From: Pleurodeles waltl | Taxonomy: Eukaryota; Chordata; Amphibia; Caudata; Salamandridae | Length of the DNA stretch: 64,000 nt | Assembly: GCF_031143425.1 (NCBI RefSeq) | Contig: NC_090446.1 | Location: forward strand, 1,023,825,066-1,023,889,065 | Direction of reading: 5' to 3' | Shown: positions 11,706 through 21,036 of the stretch, piece after piece | Position numbering within the stretch: position 1 is the first letter of the stretch | Layout: each line of letters begins with the position of its first letter | Notes under the pieces: generated by a model | Seen by the model: only the letters and a program-made list of their open reading frames with translations | What the model was told of the DNA's origin: nothing | The model's database searches: none | Program-made: the position numbers and the translations under genes

Positions 11706-12709
11706 AGATCTTACATGTGAGGTGCAAGGTTTGGTGAACGAGGATTTTGAGGATGGGTTAATTGGACCTAAGGAATGTGATTTCCTAGTTAAGAAGAACC
11801 CACGGGTCCCAGTTTTGTATTTATCACCCAAAGTACATACAAATAAAAAAAGACCCCACCTGGTCACCCCATAGTATCTGGTTGTGACTCAGTGTTAAAG
11901 CCTCTTGCCAAATATGTTGATGTTTTTTTTTTAAACTTTAGTTCTCCAAGTTCCTTCTTACTTGAAAGACACAACAGATTTTCTAAGCAAAATTGATGAT
12001 CTAGAGTTTGATCCCAATTCTGCCAGATTTTTGGTCACATTTGAGGTGGTGTCATTATACACACAGATTCCCCAAGAAGATGGGTTGAATGCAATTAATA
12101 TTTTTCTGGAGAACAGATCAAGACCTCACAAGGTTCCCACTGATTTCGTATTGAAATTAGCACGGTTTGTTTTCATAAATAATTATTTCAAATTTGAGAA
12201 TGAGTTATTTATTCAAGTTAAAGGGACAGCGATGGGTTGTCACTTCTCGCTGGAGCTAGCAGTCCTGTTCATGGCAATGTTTGAAGACAGGTTTGTGTAT
12301 AATAATAACCCTTTTCTTAGTAATATTGCAATATGGTTCAGATTTATAGATGACATTTTTTGTCTCCGGGCAGGCTCCATGGAGTCATTGAATCATTCTG
12401 CAAGGTGGTTAAATCAGAGAACTAATTACATTCAATTTTGTGCCACTAGTAGTTGTGATTTTATCACATTTTTGGATGTCGAGGTGTTTCCTCGGAATGG
12501 TAAACTGCCAACTTCTCTCTACACAAAGCCTACTGGTCATAAAAAGGTACTGCATTATTCTAGCCACGATCCCCAAAGCCTCTGAGATAATCTGCCATAT
12601 GGGCAGTTTTTATGCACCTGCCGTAATTGTTCTGAAAGGACAGCTTTTGAGTACCATGCTAAAAAAACTGCACTATAAACTGACAGAGGCTACCCCAAAA
12701 AGATGGTGA
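11706..12709 (+). pseudogene. Penelope-type reverse transcriptase (broken)
   Basis: Homology starts before the open frame (FLVKKNPRVPVLYLSPKVH at about 11785-11840, then HPIVSGCDSVLKPLAKYVDV) and continues in 11962-12585. Palm motif A reads FEVVSLYTQIPQ, where a catalytic Asp is expected, so Asp has become Glu. Motif B is KGTAMG.HFS. Motif C is RFIDDIF, intact. FLDVEVF and LYTKPTGHKKVLHYSSHDPQS follow, the typical Penelope thumb entry; the YGQFLCTCRNCS block continues out of frame. The enzyme would synthesise cDNA at a nick. The motif A change and frameshifts indicate a dead copy. Confidence 0.9.
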
Positions 12710-12854
12710 CGCAATCCATGAAACAGGCTTGGTGGACTCCAAGAGAAACACTGTTGACCAAACGTGAGAGGGCCATCACAGATAGATTAGTTTGTGTTTC
12801 CACATTTTGTCCACAGACTAACAATTAAAAAAAATAGTACTGTAGAATTGCCAT

Positions 12855-13414
12855 TTGAATAAAAAAATTGACAAATCCTCTGTGAGACTGCTGTTTGCTT
12901 TTAAGAAGGAGCTGTTTGATTTTAAGAATGATCAGGGAGCTTGTGTGTCACCAGCTGTTAGAAGTGATTTGTATCAGGCATGGAATTTATCTCCTGTAGA
13001 GGGGCATCACAAATGTGGTTCTTGTGTGTGTTGTGATTTCACTATTGAAGGGAAGGAATTTGAGTATAAAAGAATTTAATGGAGTAATCTCAAATTTTCC
13101 AATTGCAAAACCAAAAATGTTATTTATGGCATTCTTTGTCCTTGCAACAAATTGTATATTGGAAAGACTAACCAAGAAGTAAGGCAGCGTATCATTCAAC
13201 ATAAATCCCAAGTTAAAAGCAGGGTCACTACAGCACCAATTGTGAGCCATTTTTTAGATGATCATCACTCAGAGAATTAAGTGCTATGGACAGTGCTGGC
13301 TGTGGTCAAGGTTGGACATAAAGGTGGTGATTTAAACTCCTTGCTCATGAGAAGAGAAGCCAATTTGATTTTGAAATTTAATACTGCTACAGAGGGGTTG
13401 AATGAATTCAATTA
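12855..13414 (+). pseudogene. Penelope GIY-YIG endonuclease domain (broken)
   Basis: The frame 12855-13079 carries a Cys-rich linker (HHKCGSCVCCDFTIEGKEF). A stop and frame change lead into VIYGILCPCNKLYIGKTNQ at about 13110-13170, which is the Tyr/YIG core of a GIY-YIG nuclease, followed by VRQRIIQHKSQVK and SHFLDDHH. The C-terminal signature GDLNSLLMRREANLILKFNT and GLNEFN ends near 13414. This combination of RT plus C-terminal GIY-YIG defines canonical Penelope elements. The domain would nick target DNA. Stops after DDHHSEN and before the linker inactivate it. Confidence 0.88.
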
Positions 13415-13530
13415 ATTAAAGAATTTATTGTAACTGTCAATTGTCAACTATAGTGTTTCTTAATAATTTGCTCACAATTCTACGAACTTGCCAGCTATAG
13501 CATAGAAATGTGGGTCCCCGCTTAGCAATC

Positions 13531-15273
13531 CAGTGTGGACATTTTGGCATAATGGTGTTGGAACATATAGGCACCAGAGGGTAGCTGTTGTCAACCAAGA
13601 GGCCCTGTAGGGTAGCTATGGATAGCTGTGTGTGACATGGGCAGATGTTGGATAATGTTTTCCAGCTCTCACAAATCTGTATTGTAGTGGTTTACAGTGT
13701 TTATCGGTACAGCGTAGTGAATGCTTTTTCAATACTGTTTATTTCGTTTCACTTTTGCAGTAAAGAGTACTGATGGGTAATTGGACTTCAGTTCCCAGAA
13801 CCACCTAATTTGTTCATGGAATGGTGTGGTCTTAATTGATAAATGCATTTCGATTCTTTTCTTTAAAGTTCTTCATGAAAATAATTTTTATGTGCTAGCA
13901 TTAACATTCATGTAATTTGATGCTTGAGTTTATTTTGGTTGGTATCCCTTTTGTTGAAACTTTCTTCAGTGGGAAGTTAAGGTGCAGGAGTTTCACATCA
14001 TAAGTCAGGATCACACACTACTTAACCCTCCCCCAAACTAAAGGTGCCTTTTGCTGGAATACATCCTGAGCATCCAGAAGGTAATGTGTTCAGGACAAGC
14101 AATTAAAGTGATTTATACTTCAGTGCAGCAAGTCGAGGAGTGTTTCTCTACTTGGTAAAGTAGATTGAGGTTACATGTTTATAAGCAGAAGAAATGCATT
14201 TTGAAATGTTTTTTCTTTTGCTTTCCAGTATAGATTAATTTTATGGGTTTAGTTTTTTGATTTATGGAAAGTGATATCTGTTTGTGGTTTAGTTTTGGTC
14301 CAGCTATGTTTAAAATGATGCTTTAACGCACCTTGGCTATGATTTATTTTATCTCTGTTAATTTTTCACTGTGGGTTCAGTGTTGGATTCGTGGTAAATG
14401 GATTTCATGTGTAACTGGTGAGAATTTAGCAAGTTATGTTTTGAATTGGTGTTTTCAATTGAGTGAATTATGTTGAAAACACACATGGTTGGCTACAAGA
14501 TTAGTATTGTGCTGCAATGAGTAACAGTGAGGCCATCCATTTTTTAAATCCATTTTTTTCACAGAATCATGAGACTCCTGTTTTGGTGGTAAGCCATTCA
14601 TAAAATGGCAGTTCTTTCTGACCAGGTATTTACAATGGAATTTGTTATGGGCAGAGTGATGAGAACTGTTGGCACTTTTTCTTTCAGTAGTATATGTGAT
14701 TTTCATTTTGCCTTTAGTAGTATATATGATTTTAGTTTTTTTGTTAACAGTTGTGTTTTGGTGTTCTGTGTCCTGAAGAGAACCCTTGAAACCAGGGGGT
14801 TCGAAACGCGTCAACAATAGGGAGAAGTGGTGAGTGCTATTGAAGAAGAAATGGCCTTGAGGGAGAATTCAAAGCATTGTCTTGTATTGCACATCATTCC
14901 TGTTTGTGCTATCGCAAAGACTTATAATAGGCGCTTCTGAGCCTTTCTGCTCTTTAAGGAGGAGCCTTAAAAAGTTTGCGAATGAGTTAGGCTCTGAGTT
15001 TCTTCTCTTTCAAATTGGTGCAGAAACGGAATTTTAGGTTGATTTTTTTTTCAATTTGTATATTTTTATATGTTTTTGATGTATGTAGTGTGTTTGCACT
15101 GCCAGAAAACCTTTTTATATGAGGTAATTGCTCGCTTTTGTATTTGTTCTTCTGTGCGTGATAAATTTTATTCAATTACAATTGTTCTGGATAAATGTCA
15201 TGTATTGATACTAGGGAGAGGTAATTAGTTTTGCCTTCTCATTGTAAATAATCATTTTTTCCAAGTCAATTAC
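13531..15273 (+). repeat. Right inverted arm (pLTR) of the Penelope-like element
   Basis: A ~1.74-kb arm, inverted relative to the left arm, containing the better hammerhead motif and ending ...CCAAGTCAATTAC just before the second target duplication. It keeps a ~0.5-kb block (13810 to about 14385) missing from the left arm. It lies 3' of the GIY-YIG sequence and in the coding orientation. Confidence 0.85.
14773..14822 (+). ncRNA. Hammerhead ribozyme (type I, short stem III)
   Basis: The core elements fall in order: CTGAAGA (14773-14779), stem II GAACCC (14780-14785) with GGGTTC (14797-14802), GAA (14803-14805), a minimal stem III ACG/CGT (14806-14811) and the GTC cleavage triplet ending at C14812. 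Stem I pairs TGT before the core with ACA after it; the first pair is a C-A mismatch here but a C-G pair in the left-arm copy. Very short stem III hammerheads are known from Penelope terminal repeats and retrozymes, where they may act as dimers. It should cleave the transcript after 14812. Activity is predicted, not shown. Confidence 0.82.
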
Positions 15274-16803
15274 ACTTTTAGAAAGTAGGCATTTTCTTGC
15301 TTAAACCATTCTGTGACTCTGTTTGTTTGTGGATTCCCTGTCTGAGTCAGTTTGACAGTTGGGCTGTTTGCACCTCTCCCTTCGACAGTGTTACAAAGGG
15401 AGCTGGTGTGTAGCCTGCATATCCTGATGGGCCACCTTGGCTTAGGGGAGGGGAGGAGTGGTCACTTACACCTGAAAGGGCTGTGCATGCCCTCACACAA
15501 TGCAGTCTCCAACCCCCTGGTGTGTGTCTGGGGCCTGACCTGAGCAAGGCAGGATCTTGAAAACAACAGAGACTTCTCTTTGAAGTAGGCCTACTTCAAA
15601 GACAGAAGGGAGTACCCAAAACCCCTGAAAACCAGATCACTTCTGGAATTAAGAGAAACCTCTGCCAAGGAGAAGAGCTGAAGAGCTAAGGAGAAGTGCT
15701 GCCCCTGCCTGTGACTGTGCTTTGTTGGGCTATCCTGCAATTGCTGCTTCTGTCTGTGAAAGGGGACAAAGACTGGACTTTGTTGTGCATTCCTGCTTGA
15801 GAAGAATCTTCAAGGGCTTGAATTGAGCTTGCCTCCTGTTGTTGAAGTCTCAGGGCCATCAAAGACTTCCCCTGCCAGCACCTGGACTCTCTGCTGAGAC
15901 TCCTGCCCTGCCAAGTGGTGCCCTATCCAGTCACTGGCCCCTGGAGAGGTGAAGCTGGCAGCTAAGAACTGAAAATCCACGCAAAGACCGCCCTGCGGGG
16001 GAACTTTCGGCACACCACCTGCTTCGTGGCTGATGAACGACGTGCCGCCGGCCTCACAGCTAAAATCGATGCTCCACCTGCATTGCAGCTGGAAGATGCA
16101 ACGTGATCGATTCAACGTGGCTGGAGCAATGACACGCAACACGCACAGCGGCTGCTGTTAACAACTGAAGCCCCCATGCAGGGCGGTTTCTGGACACCGT
16201 GCAAACGGATTTCAATGCAACACCGCGGGATGCAGAAAATCGACACAAAGCCTGTGTGGACCCGAGGTTCCCGTCTGGATCGACGCATCGCTGTTATGCA
16301 GGAGAGAAGAAACAATGCATGTTGACTCGACCGGAAGAGGAACGATGCACGGTCTCGCTTGCGAGTGAGAAATCGACGCATCGCTGGCCTTTTCCAACAC
16401 ACACTCGCCCATGCGGCTTTATTTTGATGCTACACAGGTACTTGTGTGTGCTAACAGAGTTCTCACTGTTTCCTAAGGATAAAGACTCTTATTCTTTTTT
16501 AAAATTCATAACTTGACTTGTGTATGTTTGATTTTTGTTGATTTGGTCTTGTTTTGTTTAGATAATATCTATTTTGCTAAACCTGTATTGTGTCATTTTG
16601 TAGTATTTTCAATGAGTTACTGTGTGTGTTTGGACAAATACTTTACACATTGCTTCTGAAGTTAAGCATGCCTGCTCATGCCAATCTACCAAGGAGGTGA
16701 GCGGGGGTTAACAGAGTGTGATTCTCCTTTACCCTGACTAGAGTGAGGGTCCTTGCTTGGACAGTGGGTAACCTGATTAGCAACCAAAGCACCATTTCTA
16801 ACA

Positions 16804-16950
16804 TATACATTACAGAACATTCCTCCTTTTGAAGAGATACCTGAATACAACAAACATATCTCAGAAACGAGCCACAGATTCATAAAAATAAATTATCTGA
16901 AGAAAATCAAGGACAGCAAAGAAAGGGTAGTGAAATTAGGAAGACATTAT
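16804..16950. other. Short spacer between LTR and Harbinger element
   Basis: 147 bp of AT-rich DNA. It does not look like a primer-binding site or gag start after the LTR end, which argues that the LTR is solo or a 3' copy. Confidence 0.5.
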
Positions 16951-17553
16951 GGGGGTCATTACAACATTGGCGGTAAAAGCCGCTTACCGCTGTGCAGAAG
17001 ACCGCCAATACACCGCCGCGGCCGTGGAATTCCACCACAGCTATTATGACCCACATCTCGGAATCCACCGAAATTCAGACACCCACACAAGTCCGCCACA
17101 CCAAAGGTCAGTGATAAACTGGCGAAAACAAATCCTCCACCGTCACGCGAACAGAAACACGCCCATGCTATTACGACCCACGAATCCAAGCGGCGGTCTT
17201 TCAACCGCGGTATTCCATTGGCGGTACACACCGCTGTGCTCAAAATACACACACATCTCCAAAACACCGCCTTATTGGACAATTTAAAATACACACACCT
17301 GATACACATACAAACACCACTCCCACACACCCAACACAATATAAAACACACACCCACATCACCCACAAACCCCTACGACCAAAAATTAGAGACGAAGACG
17401 ACAGAGAGAGAGCACAGCAATAGACAACCCCACCACACAGAGGCACACAACACCATCACCCACACAACATCCACGCACAAAACACCCCACACCACTACAC
17501 ATCACCACACTCATCACCACATACACCACCCCACACATCACCTACACCACCCC

Positions 17554-19080
17554 ATGGCACGCCAAAGACACCCCAGGTTTTCGGAGGAGGAGCTCAGATG
17601 TTATGGTGGAGGAAATCGTACGGGTAGAGCCACAGCTATTTGGATCACAGGTGCAGCACACCTCTATAGCTAGGAAGATGGAGCTATGGTGAAGAATCGT
17701 GGACAGGGTCAACGCAGTGGGACAGCACCCAAGAAATCGGGAGGGCATCAGGAAGAGGTGGAACGACCTACGGGGGGAAGGTGCGTTCCGTGGTCTCCAG
17801 GCACAACATTGCGGTTCAGCGGACTGGAGGTGGACCCCCACCTCCTCCCCACAACTAACAACATGGGAGGAGCAGGTCTTGATCATTATGCATCCTGAGG
17901 GCCTCGGAGGAGTCGGTGGAGGAATGGACACTGGTAAGTCAAATCTTAACTATCATATCCCCCACCCTACCTGCATGCTATCACACAACCCCACCCTCAC
18001 CCCCTCCCCTATGACTCCAACTCCTCACTAATGTACTAATAACACAAACCACCCATCCCAACACCAAGCCCTGCATGACACAACAAAGCATGGACACCCA
18101 TCACTAAAGCATGCCCACTGCACATACCCATAACACCCCCTAACCATCATCACACAAGCCCCCACACAGGAATGCCAGCACTGGGGTACACACTCACCCA
18201 CCCATTGCACACCATGACACACACAGATGCAATAATCATGCTTTTATACCCCTGCAGGACCACTACCTAACGTCACCAGAAAGGAGGGTCCAGACATCTC
18301 TACCCCACCCACAGAAGAGGCCCACAGTGATGACAGCAGCTCTGGCCAACTGGATCCAGATGTCCAGGCCGGACCATGTGGGCCTCGGGACAGTCGGTTC
18401 CCCTCGCACAGGCACAGCCCAACACTGACCTTCCACCCTCTGGTAACACCAGCACAGCACCCACTCAGCGGGCCCATACCTCCGTCCCCAGGACATGTCA
18501 ATCAGCTGTGTGTCCACCACTACAGGGAACCCAGGATAACCCACCACCCCAACAACAACAGGGACCTGGGGGCAGTGGTAGTGGGCACACGGTCCAGGGG
18601 ACGGAGGCCCAGGAACACAGGGGAACCGGGAGGGCTGCTGTGCGACAGGGGGTGGACAGGCCAAGGGAACCCACTCTCCACGAGGCCCTCTCCTCCATCA
18701 TGGGAGCATACCACCACTCCCAGGAGACGATGGCTACGGTCCTGGCCAAGTTTCTGGAGACCCAGCGCATGCAGGAGGAACAGTATTTGGGGTTCAGGGA
18801 GGAGCTCAGAACCATCAGCTCTGCCCTGGGCACCATCGTAGGGGTGCTGAAGGACATACAGAACACCATGAGGGACACCGTGGCACTCCAAGGGGCCCCT
18901 GACACTAGCCTGGACGATGAACTGCCCACCACCTCCGCCTGCGCTAGTGGACAGGACGCCCCGCCACAGGACCACCACACCAGCACCCCACCCCCTGCAG
19001 ATGGAGAACCACCCCGCAAGCGGTGCCTAAGATCCAGGAACAGGACAGAGCACGATGGCAAGACCCCCGCCAAGAAATGA
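17554..19080 (+). pseudogene. Harbinger Myb/SANT-like DNA-binding protein A (broken)
   Basis: Starts with MARQRHPRFSEEELR and continues, after a frameshift near 17600, with the trihelix-type region VEEIVRVEPQLFGSQVQ, TSIARKMELW and VNAVGQHPRNREGIRKRWND. TGA at 17690-17692 replaces an expected Arg codon, a likely CpG transition. Two more frameshifts follow around 17780 and 17845. A consensus donor GTAAGT (17934) and acceptor CCTGCAG (ending 18257) define an intron. Exon 2 has another frame change near 18390, then an open run to TGA 19080 with a helical EPTLHEALSSIMGAYHHSQE region and a basic tail ending KTPAKK. Probably a NAIF1-like Myb domain binding element ends. Confidence 0.8.
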
Positions 19081-19537
19081 GACCACCCTGATTGTCATCC
19101 CACTGTCCCACTTTGTTACCCTGTCCATATTGGAACTGCCCCAGCTCCACTTCCTATGCCCATATGGGCAGTGCACCTGTGAGACTAACAGACTGGACTC
19201 TGCCATGGACATTCCTCCACCATCACCCATCACCATTTTGCCACCCCCTCCAATAATTAGCACTTCAATAAACACCCTTGAACCACAAAACAATCTGGAG
19301 TCAGTCTGTGATTTTAAAAATATGTATTATCTATGACAATGACAAAATCTGTTCGAAAATGTAATGTCAACATACCTATGTCACACATCACAAGTCCATG
19401 AAGGATGCAAGCAGATGACACATGTTGGTAACCCCAACTGTGAAACCGTAATGGAAATGTACAACTCAGTTACCAAATACTGCTTCAAAAAGTGTGAAAG
19501 TAAATGTACTAGTAAATAAATTGTTCTCACCTGTGTG

Positions 19538-20596
19538 TCACTGGAAATATTGCTGTATGACAGAGTCCCTGTTGTCAATGTCTTCTTCCTCAGCTTCCTC
19601 CTCATCACTGTCCACAGGCTCCACAGCTGCCACAACACCGTCATCTGGACCATCCTCCTGCAGAAAAGGCACCTGGCGTCGCAAAGCAAGATTCTGAAGC
19701 ATAGAGCAGGCCATGATGATCTGGCACACCTTCCTTGGTGAGTAGAATAGGAAACCACCTGTCATATGCAGGCACCTGAACCTGGCCTTCAGGAGGCCGA
19801 AGGTGCATTCGATCACCCTCCTAGTTTGCCCATGGGCCTCATTGTAGCGTTCCTCTGCCCTGGTCCTGGGATTCCTCACTAGGGTCAGTAGCCATGACAG
19901 GTTGGGGTAACCAGAGTCCCCTAATAGCCACACCCGGTGCCTCTGGAGTTGACCCATCACATAAGGGATGCTGCTATTCCGCAGGATGTAGGCGTCATGC
20001 ACTGAGCCAGGGAACATAGCATTTACCTGGGAGATGTACTGGTCTGCCAAACATACCATCTGTACATTCATGGAATGATAACTCTTCTGGTTCCTGTACA
20101 CCTGTTCACTCCTGTGGGGGGGGGACCAGAGCTACATGTGTCCCATCAATGGCACCTATGATGTTAGGGATATGTCCCAGGGCATAGAAGTCACCTTTAA
20201 CTTTAGCCAAATCCTCCACCTGAGGGAAAACGATGTAGCTCCAAATGTGTTTCAGCAGGGCAGACAACACTCTGGACACACGTTGGAAAACATAGGCTGG
20301 GACATCCCTGATGCCATGGTCACTGTTGTTTGAAATGGCCCACTTGCTAGGAAATGGAGCACTGATAGCACCTGCACTTGAGGGGGGATTCCTGTGGGAT
20401 GGCGGATTGGTGTCATAAGGTCTGGCTCCAACTGGGTACACAGTTCCTGGATTGTGGCACGGTCAAACCTGTAGGTGATGATTAAATGTCGCTCCTCCAT
20501 TGTCAACAGGTCCACCAGCGGTCGGTACACCGGAGGATTCCGCCATCTCCTCACATGTCCCAGCTGACGGTGCCTAGGAAGGACAACAGCAACCAC
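19538..20596 (-). pseudogene. HARBI1-like DDE transposase (two frameshifts)
   Basis: Read from 20596 downwards: an N-terminal helical region (YRPLVDLLTMEERHLIITYR, then QVLSVLHFLASG), a frameshift near 20275, the block IIGAIDGTHVALVPPP with the first catalytic Asp, and a second frameshift in a run of nine G (20116-20124). Then NAMFPGSVHDAYILRNS with the second Asp, LLGDSGYP, and RRVIECTFGLLKARFRCL with the catalytic Glu. It ends in an acidic tail (DSDEEEAEEEDID) and stops at 19538. All three DDE residues remain. Summed length is ~350 codons, normal for the family. It would excise and insert the element at 3-bp sites. Confidence 0.92.
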
Positions 20597-21036
20597 AGAG
20601 TCAACTAATTCTGAGGTATGTACCCACAGCTACACAGAACACGACACAAAATACAAAAAGCTTTCTGTATGTGTTTTGAGTCCAGGCCTAGGTATGTGTG
20701 ACGCAGTTGAAAATGAAGCCATGTGGGCCCCTGAAATGGTGGATGCCTGACCTCTAAAGTGGGACAATGGGATGTGAGGTAACTGCGCTGGCGTTGTACA
20801 CCGTCGCGGTAGGCGGTCGTAGACCGCGGCGCAATGCTGCATTGGTTAACATTGGACCCTATGGGTCCCAGGAGCCAATGACGAAGTACGCCGGCGGTGA
20901 TGATACGCACTGCCGCGGACGTCACCGCTGCGGACGTGACCGCCATTTTCTATCTGTTCAATCACTCAATACCTGATCTTCGCCAGGAGAGGACCTACAC
21001 TGCAAGTGCTGCTGTGACATCGGTCTGGAAGAGACA
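20597..21036. promoter_or_regulatory. Divergent promoter region of the Harbinger genes
   Basis: 440 bp between the 5' end of the transposase (-) and the ATG of Myb-like gene B (+). The part at 20780-20945 is markedly CpG- and GC-rich (repeated GCGGTAGGCGGTCGT, GCCGCGGACGTCACCGC words, including CRE-like ACGTCA) against an AT-rich surround. Placement between two divergently read genes suggests a shared promoter. No TATA box was identified; function is inferred. Confidence 0.5.

Larger units (their letters stand above)
9105..15273 (+). mobile_element. Penelope-like element with inverted terminal arms
   Basis: A 6.17-kb insertion flanked by a 14-bp direct repeat, ACTTTTAGAAAGTA, at 9091-9104 and 15274-15287; outside it the host LTR is continuous. 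The interior encodes a Penelope-type N-terminal region, RT and a GIY-YIG endonuclease on the plus strand. The two ends are long inverted copies of each other (left 9105 to about 10490, right about 13531 to 15273), and both carry hammerhead motifs, as expected of the terminal pLTRs of Penelope elements. The coding part has multiple frameshifts and stops. Confidence 0.9.
8463..16803 (+). mobile_element. Gypsy-type LTR (~2.2 kb), split by a Penelope insertion
   Basis: Two parts, 8463-9104 and 15288-16803, join into one ~2.16-kb repeat once the insertion and one copy of its duplication are removed. It is the same family, in opposite orientation, as the repeats starting at 30427, 37752 and 61947; all share the terminal CTAACA/TGTTAG-type end and a block reading TACCCTGACTAGAGTGAGGG here. 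The copy at 37752 sits next to gag and a primer-binding-like site, which is why I call the family an LTR. Here no primer site follows 16803, so this is a solo or 3' LTR. The left boundary is uncertain by some tens of bases. Confidence 0.7.

Noticed and set aside
16804..16950. Primer-binding site and gag after the LTR at 16803
   Set aside because: No TGG-start site follows the LTR end and no gag sequence is present, so no full gypsy element is claimed there.
18498..19073. 191- and 152-codon minus-strand frames
   Set aside because: Antisense shadows of exon 2 of Myb-like gene A.
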